A stretch of 64,000 bases of DNA from Roseovarius tolerans (GCF_900109855.1 NZ_FOBO01000004.1:1-64000), one strand, 5' to 3'. Shown: positions 1 to 8,273, numbered from the stretch's first letter. The notes: generated by a model from the letters alone, not told the origin. Made by a program: numbers and translations.

Positions 1-326
1 CTTTCCAGAACTTCGCCTTCGTGATCAACGGCTCGCCACAGATAATGTCTCTCACCGTTGATTTTCACGAACATCTCATCCAGGTGCCAGCGCCAGCGGC
101 TGGATTTCAATCCGGCCACACGGCGTTTTTTGATCTCTGCTGCAAACAATGGCCCGAACCGATGCCACCAATACCGCACCGTTTCATGGCTTAAATCTAT
201 GCCGCGCTCATGCAGCAGATCCTCGACGTTCCGGAGAGACAAAGGGAACCGCACATACATCATAACCGCCAGGCGGATGATCTCAGGGCTCGTCTTGAAG
301 TATTTGAAAGGGTCTCGGTTTTTCAT
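1..326 (-). CDS. IS6-family transposase, N-terminal part (cut by window start)
   Basis: DDE transposase that moves the IS element. The visible 108 residues begin MKNRDPFKYFKTSPEIIRLA at the ATG ending at 326. They run through the helix-turn-helix region (LRNVEDLLHERGIDLSHETV, about residues 33-52) into the start of the catalytic domain. The first catalytic aspartate is in HLDEMFVKINGERHYLWRAV (about residues 80-100). This pattern (D-E-x-x-x-K-I-x-G) is characteristic of the IS6/IS26 group. The remaining Asp and Glu lie beyond the window edge, so intactness is unknown. It sits next to an island-like gene beside a tRNA, which fits an accessory region. Confidence 0.88.
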   Translation of the reverse strand, partial: MKNRDPFKYFKTSPEIIRLAVMMYVRFPLSLRNVEDLLHERGIDLSHETVRYWWHRFGPLFAAEIKKRRVAGLKSSRWRWHLDEMFVKINGERHYLWRAVDHEGEVLE

Positions 327-383
327 CCGAGCAGGGTAGGGCGGCATCAACTCCGCCTCAACCCAAGTTCCTTTGACAATGCC
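1..383 (-). mobile_element. IS6-family insertion sequence, one end only
   Basis: The first bases hold the 5' part of an IS6-type transposase gene read on the minus strand. The element seems to end near position 383, where the outward end reads GGCATTGTCAAAGGAAC on the minus strand. This resembles the GGCA(C/T)TGTT-type terminal repeats of the family. The other end is outside the window, so neither the terminal inverted repeat pair nor a target duplication can be confirmed. The neighbouring gene stops only 16 bp away, so the insertion may have landed at, or trimmed, the end of that gene. Confidence 0.75.
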
Positions 384-399
384 CTAAACTCCATTCCCT

Positions 400-1404
400 C
401 TATATTCCGCGTTCCCGCTTTTTTGTCCGCAGCAACTCAAGAAAGCGTTCTTCCCATCCCTCGGTATGAACGAAGCGGTCAAAACGCTCATCGGTCCCCT
501 TCAACAGTTCAAGTCGCGAGCGTTGAGATACGTCCTCCCAATCGTCGTAGAGAACATAAAGTGCGTTCCCGTATCTGACGTTCTCAAATACCACTAGGTT
601 GTCCGCGAACTTTGCCCCGACATACGCATGCAATCCGCCCGCTCCGCGAATGTATTGCTGAGGTTCTAGGCGTTCAAATAGCGCTACTCTTTCTGCAACT
701 GTGCGTGCAGCTTCGCCCGATATCCTGCCTCCATCAAGTAGGCGTTCGACAACCTCATCACGGGTTCCGGGTGGAAAGAACTGCCAGTCCATTTGGACAG
801 TCCGTATATAGTCGTCACGGCTGGCGTCGCTCGCGAACACGCTACAAGTTCCGACGTTTTCTTGCAGCAGGTTCAGCGCCAGCAACAACTCATCCTCGAA
901 TACTTCGCTAGTGCGATCAAGATCGCGGTCCAAGGCAAAGCGGAACAATCCGGCTGCATTTTCTTTGCCTGCCTTAAGAAGTTCGGCTTCCAACTCGTAG
1001 AAGCGGGGTTCATGGTGTTCGCGCTGGTATACCTCTTGTTCGAGGTAGTGGACATGTGTTCCGTATGTTGCGGCATCGCCAAAATTGGGCGTCTCGAAGG
1101 TTCGAGACTTGGTGATCTTTGGTAGGTCGGTACGCCGTTCGATCCACCCCTCACGGTTCCGCGTTGACCATTTACCCATTTCTGCGAGAGGCAAAGTCGA
1201 AACTACAGCGCCTTCCTCTTCCGGCATACCAAGGTGCCGATAGTCATTCAATTGCGCGGAGCTGATCAGTTTCGTCACAGCAACTCGGACAAGTTCGGTT
1301 TGAATGCCGTCAAGAGCTTTGTGCACCTTCTTGGGCGGTTTGAGCACGTTGCGCGGCCTCCAAAGCGTCTTTTTATATGTCACATCGCGCTCCTGAAACA
1401 CCAT
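400..1404 (-). CDS. Uncharacterised 334-aa protein beside IS6 and tRNA-Ser
   Basis: I do not recognise a named family. The protein is soluble, charged, without signal peptide or membrane segments. The N-terminal half is rich in Glu/Arg with likely helices (about residues 90-200). The C-terminal 70 residues look compact and conserved in style: GLHAYVGAKFADNLVVFENV, then RYGNALYVLYDDWEDVSQRS, and near the end FVHTEGWEERFLELL. The C-terminus is basic (RTKKRERGI). Base composition looks visibly less GC-rich than the core genes from 1887 on, which suggests transfer. The ATG at 1404 has no good Shine-Dalgarno sequence, only AT-rich DNA, so the start is uncertain. The stop is 16 bp from the IS end, so the 3' end could be native or altered by the insertion. 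Confidence 0.7.
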   Translation of the reverse strand: MVFQERDVTYKKTLWRPRNVLKPPKKVHKALDGIQTELVRVAVTKLISSAQLNDYRHLGMPEEEGAVVSTLPLAEMGKWSTRNREGWIERRTDLPKITKSRTFETPNFGDAATYGTHVHYLEQEVYQREHHEPRFYELEAELLKAGKENAAGLFRFALDRDLDRTSEVFEDELLLALNLLQENVGTCSVFASDASRDDYIRTVQMDWQFFPPGTRDEVVERLLDGGRISGEAARTVAERVALFERLEPQQYIRGAGGLHAYVGAKFADNLVVFENVRYGNALYVLYDDWEDVSQRSRLELLKGTDERFDRFVHTEGWEERFLELLRTKKRERGI

Positions 1405-1524
1405 ATATTATCGATTTTTAGCGGCTTACACATCATGTAGCACGGAAAGCGCTCAGGCTACTAGTGGCCAGTTGCAGGCGCGAACAACCTGTGCCTAGGG
1501 TGAGGAGCCTATTTATACACCAGC

Positions 1525-1548
1525 GGGTCCAATAAGGGGTCCAATAAG
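1525..1548. repeat. Perfect 12-bp tandem duplication near tRNA 3' end
   Basis: The 12-mer GGGTCCAATAAG occurs twice in direct succession at 1525-1536 and 1537-1548, in the AT-rich spacer between the unknown gene and the 3' end of tRNA-Ser. Short direct repeats at this position are often binding or core sites of site-specific recombination at tRNA genes, but no integrase gene is visible, so that role is only inferred. Confidence 0.6.
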
Positions 1549-1595
1549 ATGATTCGCGTACCGCTTAAGTATATGATATATAACGATAAATACTT

Positions 1596-1685
1596 TGGCG
1601 GAGGAGGTGGGATTCGAACCCACGGTACGCTCTCACGCACGCCGGTTTTCAAGACCGGTGCAATCGACCACTCTGCCACTCCTCC
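1596..1685 (-). tRNA. tRNA-Ser (anticodon UGA)
   Basis: On the minus strand the 90-nt gene begins GGAGGAGTGGCAGAGTGG and ends with CTCCTCC, discriminator G and an encoded CCA. The acceptor stem is a perfect 7-bp pair. The anticodon loop is CTTGAAA, giving anticodon TGA, which reads UCA and related serine codons. The T-arm contains GGTTCGAATCC, and a long variable arm (GTGCGTGAGAGCGTAC) is present, as expected for a class II serine tRNA. The 3' end faces the IS/unknown-gene side, so any element that used this gene as attachment site would occupy positions below 1596. Confidence 0.97.
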
Positions 1686-1886
1686 GGCCCGGATGCTCCT
1701 ACAGCGCCGCGCACGATTCTGAAAGATGTTGTTTCGCGTGGAAAATCGCCCATGCCGCGCCTGCGCACTTTTCACGTCGCGGGTGAGGCGCTAGAGTGTG
1801 CGCGGGATCATGCCGGAATAACGAGCGGCGCGACCGGAAAACCGGCGCAGGCCGGGTGGGCGTGAGCTACAGGCAAGGGGCAGAAC

Positions 1887-2774
1887 ATGACATATGCGAT
1901 TGGGGGCGGACGGGCACCGTGGTGCCGTTTGATGCTGGCGGGGCTTGGTCTCGCGGTGCTGGCCGGATGCGATGAGAATGGCAATTTCTCGCTCCAGCCC
2001 GATACGCGCGGCGGTGAAGTCCCGGCGCGTTCCGGCAGTTCGGTCAAGCTGGTGGAGCGCGACGTCGAGGCTCCGGATGTGTTTCAGGTCACCGACATGG
2101 GCCTGTGGGACGGTCGTCCGTCGCTTGGCGGGGTCTGGGTGGCGCATCCTGACGTGAAAGAGCCCGAGCGGGTGATCATCCGCAATACGTCGAATTCGAA
2201 TTTTGTGATCGGCGCACTGTTCCGGCGCGAGCGCGAGGCGCCGGGGCCTGCGTTGCAGGTGTCATCGGATGCCGCCGCCGCCCTTGGCATGCTGGCAGGC
2301 GCGCCGACGCAGCTCAACGTCACGGCCCTGCGGCGCGAAGAAACTCCGGTCGCACCAGAGCCCGAGGCGGAGGCCGCGACTGAACCGCTCGCCGAGACGC
2401 AGGACATCGAAGAAAGTGCGCTTGACCCGGTCGCGGGCGCCGCCGCGGCCATCGAGGCCGCCGAAGCGCAGGCTGAGACCGCAGCCGCCCCCGCCCCGGT
2501 CGAGACGCCCAAACCGCGTCCCGCCCCGCGTGCATCTGCGCTGGAAAAGCCGTTTATCCAGGTCGGTATATTCAGTGTTGAGGAGAACGCCCAGAACACT
2601 GCAACCGCGATGAGGCAGGCGGGGATGGTGCCCACCGTGCTGGAACAGTCTTCACAGGGCAAGGCGTTCTGGCGGGTCATCGTCGGTCCCGTCACCAGCA
2701 CGTCGGAGCGCGGCACCGTACTGAAAAAGATTCAGGGGATCGGCTTTGACGATGCCTATCCCGTCACCAACTGA
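1887..2774 (+). CDS. SPOR-domain lipoprotein (RlpA-like middle region)
   Basis: Probably an outer-membrane lipoprotein that binds glycan strands of peptidoglycan lacking stem peptides. The 295-aa product has a signal peptide ending in a lipobox LAGC (Cys28). A conserved N-terminal region with the segment VIIRNTSNSNFVIGALFRRE (about residues 97-116) recalls part of an RlpA-type fold. An Ala/Pro/Glu-rich linker (about 150-218) follows, then a C-terminal SPOR domain (about 222-293: FIQVGIFSVEENAQNTATAM ... FWRVIVGPV). The ATG at 1887 follows AAGGGG with proper spacing. It lies 15 bp ahead of a D,D-carboxypeptidase gene, consistent with a joint role in septal or side-wall peptidoglycan. Whether it has lytic transglycosylase activity cannot be told; the catalytic Asp of true RlpA is not obvious. 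Confidence 0.85.
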   Translation: MTYAIGGGRAPWCRLMLAGLGLAVLAGCDENGNFSLQPDTRGGEVPARSGSSVKLVERDVEAPDVFQVTDMGLWDGRPSLGGVWVAHPDVKEPERVIIRNTSNSNFVIGALFRREREAPGPALQVSSDAAAALGMLAGAPTQLNVTALRREETPVAPEPEAEAATEPLAETQDIEESALDPVAGAAAAIEAAEAQAETAAAPAPVETPKPRPAPRASALEKPFIQVGIFSVEENAQNTATAMRQAGMVPTVLEQSSQGKAFWRVIVGPVTSTSERGTVLKKIQGIGFDDAYPVTN

Positions 2775-2789
2775 TCAATGGAGGGGAGT

Positions 2790-3953
2790 ATGCGCCTGAT
2801 CCGCCCTATCCTTGCCGGTCTTCTGGGGCTGATGCTGGCCTGGCCCGCCGCCGCGTTCGAGACGAGCGCGCGCGCAGCTTATGTGCTCGATGTCACCACC
2901 GGCACGGTTCTGCTCAACAAGAACGCCGACACGCCGCTGCCGCCCGCCTCGATGTCGAAACTGATGACGCTCTATGTGGCCTTCGAGGCGGTGCGCAGTG
3001 GGCGCTTGTCACTGGATGAACGCCTGCCGGTTTCGCAGCATGCCATGAGCTATGGTGGCTCAACCATGTTTCTCGACACCACTGACCGCGTGAGCGTCGA
3101 GGATCTGTTGCGCGGGATCATCGTGCTGTCGGGCAATGACGCCTGCGCGGTGATCGCCGAGGCGCTGAGCCCGGATGGCACCGAGGCCGGGTTCGCCCGC
3201 TTCATGACGCAGCGCGCGCAGCAGATGGGCATGACCAATTCGGTGTTCAAGAATTCCAACGGCTGGCCTGCCGATGGCCATGTCATGAGCATGCGTGATC
3301 TGGCGTTGCTGGCGCGGCACATCATTCAGGATTTCCCAGAATTCTACGAGATGTTCGCCGAGCGCGAGTACCGCTTCGACGGGCGTGCGCCGAGCAACAT
3401 CAACAATCGCAATCCGCTTCTGGGTCTGGGCATCGGGGCGGACGGGCTCAAGACTGGGCACACGCAGGAGGCGGGATATGGCCTCACCGGCTCGGCACGG
3501 CAGGGTGACCGCCGGGTCATATTTGCGATTTCCGGCCTCGACAGTGCCTCCGCCCGCGCCCGAGAATCCGAGGCGATCGTCAATTGGGCGTTTCGCCAAT
3601 TCGCGCGCAAATCCGTGGTGAAGGCCGGAGACGAGGTGGCGCGCGCGCCGGTCTGGATGGGCGAGGCGCAGAGTGTGGGGCTGACCCCGGCCGAGGACGT
3701 CGAAACGCTTTTGCCGGTGTTGGGCGGGGATCAGGTTGCGGCACAGGTGGTCTATACCGGCCCCGTGCGTGCGCCTGTGGCAGCGGGCGATCAACTGGCT
3801 GAATTGGTGCTGACACCCGAGGGGCTGCCCGAGACGCGGGTGCCGCTGGTGGCTGCCGAAGCCGTTGCGCAGGGCGGGTTCGTGACCCGTTTGCGGACGG
3901 TCTCGGGGCTGTTGATCAAACGGTTGCAGGAAGGTCCCGGGGGCGCGCTTTGA
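2790..3953 (+). CDS. dacA: D-alanyl-D-alanine carboxypeptidase (PBP5/6 type)
   Basis: Removes the terminal D-Ala from peptidoglycan pentapeptides in the periplasm, limiting cross-linking. The 387-aa protein has a signal peptide ending at WPAAA (about residue 22). The three penicillin-binding motifs are S54-M-S-K57, S114-G-N116 and KTG (about residue 218, in GLKTGHTQEAG). A C-terminal beta domain follows the catalytic domain, and the tail (LRTVSGLLIKRLQE) looks like a membrane-associating amphipathic helix. The ATG at 2790 is preferred over the in-frame ATG at 2778, because GGAGGGGAG precedes 2790 and the signal peptide begins MRLIRP there. The stop codon overlaps the TTG start of tmk, implying translational coupling. 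Confidence 0.93.
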   Translation: MRLIRPILAGLLGLMLAWPAAAFETSARAAYVLDVTTGTVLLNKNADTPLPPASMSKLMTLYVAFEAVRSGRLSLDERLPVSQHAMSYGGSTMFLDTTDRVSVEDLLRGIIVLSGNDACAVIAEALSPDGTEAGFARFMTQRAQQMGMTNSVFKNSNGWPADGHVMSMRDLALLARHIIQDFPEFYEMFAEREYRFDGRAPSNINNRNPLLGLGIGADGLKTGHTQEAGYGLTGSARQGDRRVIFAISGLDSASARARESEAIVNWAFRQFARKSVVKAGDEVARAPVWMGEAQSVGLTPAEDVETLLPVLGGDQVAAQVVYTGPVRAPVAAGDQLAELVLTPEGLPETRVPLVAAEAVAQGGFVTRLRTVSGLLIKRLQEGPGGAL

Positions 3954-4576
3954 GCGGGTCGGGCCTGTTCGTCAGTTTCGAGGGCATCGACGGGTCGGGC
4001 AAGTCCACGCAGGCGCGCCTGCTGGCCGAACATCTGTGCGAGCGTGGCCGCGACGTGGTGCTGACCCGCGAGCCGGGCGGCAGTGCCGGGGCCGAAGAGA
4101 TCCGCCGTCTGGTGCTGGAGGGAGACAAGGATCGCTGGTCGCCCGAGACCGAGCTTTTGCTCTTTACAGCGGCTCGGCGTGACCATCTGGAACGTGTGAT
4201 CTTGCCTGCGATTGCCGCCGGTCAGGTGGTGATCTGCGACCGTTTCGCCGACAGCACGCGGATGTATCAGGGCCTTGGTCGCGCCGACCTGCGCGGGCTG
4301 GTCGATCAGTTGCACGAGTTGATGATCGGGCGCGAGCCGGATGTGACGGTGCTCATCGACATCGCGCCCGATGTGGGGCTGGGCCGCGCTCTGTCGCGTG
4401 GCGGCGGCGAGGAACGATTCGAATCCTTCGGAGAAGGGCTGCAGGCGCGGATGCGCGCCGGGTTTCTGGCTTTGGCCAAGGAATTCGACGGGCGTTTCGT
4501 CGTGATCGACGGCGGGCGTGGGGTAGAGACGGTTGCCGGGGATGTGGCGCGCGCGGTGGAGGCGCGGCTGCCATGA
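3950..4576 (+). CDS. tmk: Thymidylate kinase
   Basis: Phosphorylates dTMP to dTDP with ATP in the cytoplasm, an essential step in dTTP supply. The 208-aa length is typical. The P-loop GIDGSGKST is at about residues 12-20. The DR-type motif is in CDRFADSTRMYQG (about 92-104), and the TREPGGSAGAEEIR segment (about 40-53) carries the dTMP-contacting Arg. Translation appears to start at TTG 3950, whose bases overlap the dacA stop (TTGA). The P-loop lies only about a dozen residues downstream, as in homologues. The gene's ATGA end overlaps the start of holB, so the two replication functions are made together. Confidence 0.95.
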   Translation: MSGSGLFVSFEGIDGSGKSTQARLLAEHLCERGRDVVLTREPGGSAGAEEIRRLVLEGDKDRWSPETELLLFTAARRDHLERVILPAIAAGQVVICDRFADSTRMYQGLGRADLRGLVDQLHELMIGREPDVTVLIDIAPDVGLGRALSRGGGEERFESFGEGLQARMRAGFLALAKEFDGRFVVIDGGRGVETVAGDVARAVEARLP

Positions 4577-5694
4577 GTGACGAGTTCCTGCCAGATCCTG
4601 ATCGCGTCGAAGGCGCGCCGCACCCGCGCGAGACCGCGCGTCTGATCGGGCAGGGGGCCGCAGAGACGGAATTCCTTGATGCGTTCAACAGTGGGCGGCT
4701 GCATCATGGGTGGCTGATCACCGGGCCGCGCGGGGTGGGCAAGGCTACCTTTGCCTGGCGGTTGGCCCGCTTTCTGCTGGCCAATCAGGAGGCGCAGGGT
4801 GACGGGCTTTTCGGGGCGCCGCCGCCGCCCGCGTCGCTGGATGTGGAGCCCGAGCACCCTGTTGCGCGGCGCATGCTCGCGTTGTCGGAGCCGGGGCTTT
4901 TCCTGCTGCGGCGTGGTCCCAATGACAAGGGCGACCGACTCGCCGCCGAAATCCGGGTGAGCGAGGTGCGCAAGCTGGGCAATTTCTTCGCGCTGTCCTC
5001 GGCGGATGGCGGGCGGCGTGTGGTGATCGTCGATGCGGCGGATGAGCTCAACACGCAGGCGGCCAACGCGATCCTCAAAATGCTGGAAGAGCCGCCCGCG
5101 CGCACAGTTCTCTTGCTCGTTTCACATCAACCCTCTGGCCTTTTACCGACGATCCGCTCGCGCTGCCGCACGCTGCGGCTGGCCCCGCTCGGCCCCGAGG
5201 ACATGGCCACTGCGCTCGAACAGGCGGGCATCGCGCTTGAGGGCGATCCTCTGGCGCTTGCGGAACTGTCGGGTGGCTCGGTCGGGGCTGCGGTGCGGCT
5301 GCTCAATCTGGGCGGTCTCAAGACCTATTCGGAGCTTGTCGGCCTGATGGAAAGCCTGCCGCGCCTTGATCGGGCGCGCGCGCTGAAGCTGGCCGAGGCG
5401 GCGGCGATGCGAGGTGCGGAAGAGCGGCGAGACCTGCTGTTTTCCTTAACCGATCTCTTCATGATCCGCCTCGCGCGCACCGGCGCGACCGGTCATCCGC
5501 CGGGGGCAGAGGCCGCCCCGGGTGAGGCCGCGTTGCTCTCGCGTCTTGCGCCTGATCCGCAGCGCGCGCGGGATTGGGCGGATTGCGCGCAAGAGATCGG
5601 CGCGCGGGCGCGGCATGGCCGGGCGGTCAACCTTGACCCTGCCAGCCTAGTCCTAGATACGGTGTTCAGAATTCAGCAAACCGCGAAGGGCTGA
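4573..5694 (+). CDS. holB: DNA polymerase III delta-prime subunit
   Basis: Clamp-loader subunit that works with gamma/tau and delta to load the beta sliding clamp. The 373-aa protein has a Walker A-like loop GPRGVGKATF (about residues 51-60), a degenerate Walker B/sensor region in VVIVDAADELNTQAANAILK, and the arginine-finger SRC motif in IRSRCRTLRL. The C-terminal helical collar region is present. It overlaps tmk by 4 bp (ATGA) and is followed 20 bp later by a TatD nuclease gene. The tmk-holB-tatD order is common in alphaproteobacteria and supports the assignment. Confidence 0.93.
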   Translation: MSDEFLPDPDRVEGAPHPRETARLIGQGAAETEFLDAFNSGRLHHGWLITGPRGVGKATFAWRLARFLLANQEAQGDGLFGAPPPPASLDVEPEHPVARRMLALSEPGLFLLRRGPNDKGDRLAAEIRVSEVRKLGNFFALSSADGGRRVVIVDAADELNTQAANAILKMLEEPPARTVLLLVSHQPSGLLPTIRSRCRTLRLAPLGPEDMATALEQAGIALEGDPLALAELSGGSVGAAVRLLNLGGLKTYSELVGLMESLPRLDRARALKLAEAAAMRGAEERRDLLFSLTDLFMIRLARTGATGHPPGAEAAPGEAALLSRLAPDPQRARDWADCAQEIGARARHGRAVNLDPASLVLDTVFRIQQTAKG

Positions 5695-5714
5695 GCGCCC
5701 GCCGAGGGAGAGGC

Positions 5715-6506
5715 ATGAGCACCGAGATCCGCATCACCGACAGCCATTGCCACCTCGACTTTCCCGACTTCGACACCGAGCGTGACGATGTGATCGCCCG
5801 CGCAGTGAAGGCGGGCGTGACACGTATGGTGACGATCTGCACCAAGCTGCGGCAGGAACCTCAGGTGCGCGCCATTGCCGAGGCGTATCCGGAGGTGTTC
5901 TACGCTGCCGGAACGCATCCGATGAGCGCCGCCGCCGAGCCGATGGCGTCGGTGGAGGAGTTGGTGGCGCTCGCCGCGCATCCGAAATTCGTGGGCATCG
6001 GCGAGAGCGGGCTCGACTACCATTACACCGCCGAGAGCGCCGAGGTGCAACAGCAGAGCCTGCGCATCCATATCGCGGCGGCGCGGGACACCGGCCTACC
6101 GCTCATCATCCATGCCCGTGATGCCGACGAGGACATGGCGCGCATCCTGACCGAGGAATATCGCAACGGGGCATACACTTGCGTCATGCATTGCTTTTCT
6201 TCGGGGCCGGATCTGGCCAAGGCGGCGCTCGATCTCGGGTTTTACCTGTCGATGTCGGGCATCGCGGCCTTTCCCAAGAGCCAAGCGCTGCGCGATATCT
6301 TCGCGGCCGCCCCGGTGGACCGCATTCTGGTCGAGACCGACGCGCCCTATCTCGCGCCGCCGCCCTATCGCGGCAAGCGCAATGAGCCATCCTATACCGT
6401 GCATACCGCGCAAAAGGGGGCCGAGGTGTTCGGCATGGAGTGGCCAGAATTCGCCGCGCAGACCGAGGCCAATTTCGAGCGGCTGTTCACCAAGGCGGTG
6501 CTGTGA
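5715..6506 (+). CDS. TatD-family metal-dependent nuclease/hydrolase
   Basis: Member of the TatD amidohydrolase family, cytoplasmic metal-dependent DNases (the YcfH branch usually follows holB). The 263-aa protein shows the metal-binding set: DSHCHLDF near the N-terminus (about residues 9-16), GESGLDYHY (about 96-104), HARDADEDM, MHCFSSG and the late ETDAPYLAPPPYRG. All expected His/Glu/Asp ligands are present, so it should be active. Its stop overlaps the start of the next gene in a TGATG arrangement, placing it in the middle of a co-translated unit. The physiological substrate is not deducible from sequence. Confidence 0.92.
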   Translation: MSTEIRITDSHCHLDFPDFDTERDDVIARAVKAGVTRMVTICTKLRQEPQVRAIAEAYPEVFYAAGTHPMSAAAEPMASVEELVALAAHPKFVGIGESGLDYHYTAESAEVQQQSLRIHIAAARDTGLPLIIHARDADEDMARILTEEYRNGAYTCVMHCFSSGPDLAKAALDLGFYLSMSGIAAFPKSQALRDIFAAAPVDRILVETDAPYLAPPPYRGKRNEPSYTVHTAQKGAEVFGMEWPEFAAQTEANFERLFTKAVL

Positions 6507-7303
6507 TGGGCGAGTTGCGCTTTACCATTCTCGGCTGCGGCTCTTCGGGCGGTGTGCCGCGCCTTGGTGGGCATTGGGGCGATTGCGACCCGTCTGAGCC
6601 GCGCAATACGCGGAGGCGCTGTTCGCTACTGATCGAGCGCGAGACAGAAGGCGGCGTGACCCGCGTGCTGATCGACACGTCGCCCGACCTGCGTGCGCAG
6701 CTGCTGGATGCGGGCATAGGCGCGCTCGATGCGGTGGTTTATACCCATGCCCATGCCGATCACGTGCATGGCATCGACGACCTCCGGATGATCGTGTTCA
6801 ACATGCGCCAACGCCTGCCGGTCTATGCCGATGGTGACACGCAGAACGCGCTTTATTCGCGCTTCGGCTATGCCTTCACCCAGCCCGAGGATAGCCCCTA
6901 TCCGCCGATCCTCGACATGCACACGATTGATGGCCCTTTCGAGATCGAAGGGGCTGGGGGTGCTATTCCGCTCTCCCCGTTTCAGGTCGGGCATGGCTCT
7001 ATTGATGCGCTTGGCTTTCGGGTGGGGGATCTGGCCTACCTGCCCGATGTGGCCGAGATCCCCGAAGCGGTCTGGCCCACACTTCAGGGGCTTGATTGCT
7101 GGGTACTCGACGCGCTCCGCCGCACGCCGCACCCGACGCATGCGCATCTTGAACTGGCGCTTGAATGGATCGCGCGGGCGGCCCCGCGCCGGGCCGTGCT
7201 GACCAATATGCATATCGACCTTGACTATCAGACCGTCGCTGACGAGACGCCTGAACATATCACCCCGGCCTATGATGGGATGATCATCCGCTACGCGGTC
7301 TGA
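6506..7303 (+). CDS. Metallo-beta-lactamase-fold phosphodiesterase (PhnP-like)
   Basis: MBL-fold hydrolase, 265 aa, resembling the PhnP/RNase Z-like branch that cleaves cyclic phosphodiesters. It opens with FTILGCGSSGGVPRLGGHWG and contains the metal motif THAHADHVHGIDD (about residues 80-92). Later ligands lie in VGHGSIDALGFR, LDALRRTPHPTHAHLE and LTNMHIDLDY. The ATG at 6506 overlaps the tatD stop, and the longer in-frame start at 6440 lies inside that gene. The same pair, TatD then MBL hydrolase, is a frequent neighbourhood. No phosphonate genes are nearby, so a role in C-P lyase metabolism is not implied. The natural substrate is unknown. Confidence 0.88.
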   Translation: MGELRFTILGCGSSGGVPRLGGHWGDCDPSEPRNTRRRCSLLIERETEGGVTRVLIDTSPDLRAQLLDAGIGALDAVVYTHAHADHVHGIDDLRMIVFNMRQRLPVYADGDTQNALYSRFGYAFTQPEDSPYPPILDMHTIDGPFEIEGAGGAIPLSPFQVGHGSIDALGFRVGDLAYLPDVAEIPEAVWPTLQGLDCWVLDALRRTPHPTHAHLELALEWIARAAPRRAVLTNMHIDLDYQTVADETPEHITPAYDGMIIRYAV

Positions 7304-7307
7304 TGCG

Positions 7308-8237
7308 ATGCAGGCGCTGATCGAAGTCATCCTGCCGGTCTTTCTGGTGATCGGCTTTGGCTATCTCGCGGTCTGGCGCGGCTGGTTCAGTCAGGTTGGG
7401 GTCGAGGGGCTGATGACCTTCACCCAGAAATTCGCGATTCCCTGCCTGCTTTTCGCCGCTATTGCCCGGCTCGATCTGGGGCAGAATTTTGAATGGCGGC
7501 TACTTCTCAGCTTCTACGTGGGGGCGCTGTCGGGGTTCCTACTGGGCCTCTTGGGCGGCCGGTTCCTGTTTGGCCGCTCTTGGGAGGACGCGGTCGCCAT
7601 CGGCTTTTGCGGGCTGTTTTCCAACTCGGTCCTTCTGGGCCTGCCGATCATGGAGCGCGCCTACGGTGTAGATGCGCTTTCGGCGAATTTCGCGATCATC
7701 GCGATCCATTCGCCCTTTTGCTACGGCATCGGCATCACCGTGATGGAGGTTGTGAAGGCGCGCGGGCAGGCGGGGATCACGGTCGTGGGCAAGGTGCTGC
7801 GGGCGATGTTCTCGAACACGCTGATCATGGGCATCGGCGCGGGGTTCGCCGTCAATCTCTCGGGGTTGCCGTTGCCGGTGCCGTTCAATGATGCGGTTGA
7901 CCTGATGGTGCGCGCGGCGCTTCCGGCGGCTCTCTTTGGGTTGGGGGGTATCCTTGTGCAATACAAGCCCGAGGGCGATATGCGGGTGATCCTCTATGTC
8001 TGTGCCGCCTCGCTATTGGCGCATCCGCTGGTCACCTATGGCCTCGGGCGGGGGCTTGGCCTGTCGGTCGATGCGCTGCGCTCGGCGGTGGTGACGGCGG
8101 CGATGGCGCCGGGGGTCAACGCTTATATCTTCGCCAATATCTACGGCCACGCCAAGCGGGTGGCGGCGTCGAGCGTGTTGATCTCGACGGCGCTGACGGT
8201 GGTGACGGCTTGGCTGTGGCTGCAAGTGCTTCCTTAG
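7308..8237 (+). CDS. AEC-family permease (auxin efflux carrier fold)
   Basis: Inner-membrane transporter of the auxin efflux carrier family, which moves organic anions or amino acid-like solutes. The 309-aa protein has about ten hydrophobic segments in two five-helix halves, beginning LIEVILPVFLVIGFGYLAVW. The family's first-repeat signature is seen in TQKFAIPCLLFAAI, and the crossover helix Pro residues appear in SVLLGLPIMERAYG. It starts 4 bp after the MBL gene (TGATGCGATG), so it is probably the last gene of the 1887-8237 unit. The next gene converges on it 36 bp away. Substrate unknown. Confidence 0.87.
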   Translation: MQALIEVILPVFLVIGFGYLAVWRGWFSQVGVEGLMTFTQKFAIPCLLFAAIARLDLGQNFEWRLLLSFYVGALSGFLLGLLGGRFLFGRSWEDAVAIGFCGLFSNSVLLGLPIMERAYGVDALSANFAIIAIHSPFCYGIGITVMEVVKARGQAGITVVGKVLRAMFSNTLIMGIGAGFAVNLSGLPLPVPFNDAVDLMVRAALPAALFGLGGILVQYKPEGDMRVILYVCAASLLAHPLVTYGLGRGLGLSVDALRSAVVTAAMAPGVNAYIFANIYGHAKRVAASSVLISTALTVVTAWLWLQVLP

Positions 8238-8273
8238 AAAGCACTTTTCCAGTTTTGCCCGTGCTTCGCCGAC

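Noticed and set aside
1509..1775. 88-aa frame across tRNA-Ser
   Set aside because: It reads through the tRNA gene; the familiar RVRIPPPPP-type product is an artefact of tRNA translation.
6506..7303. Assigning PhnP of phosphonate degradation
   Set aside because: Fold and motifs are similar, but the neighbours are replication and TatD genes and no phn genes are present.
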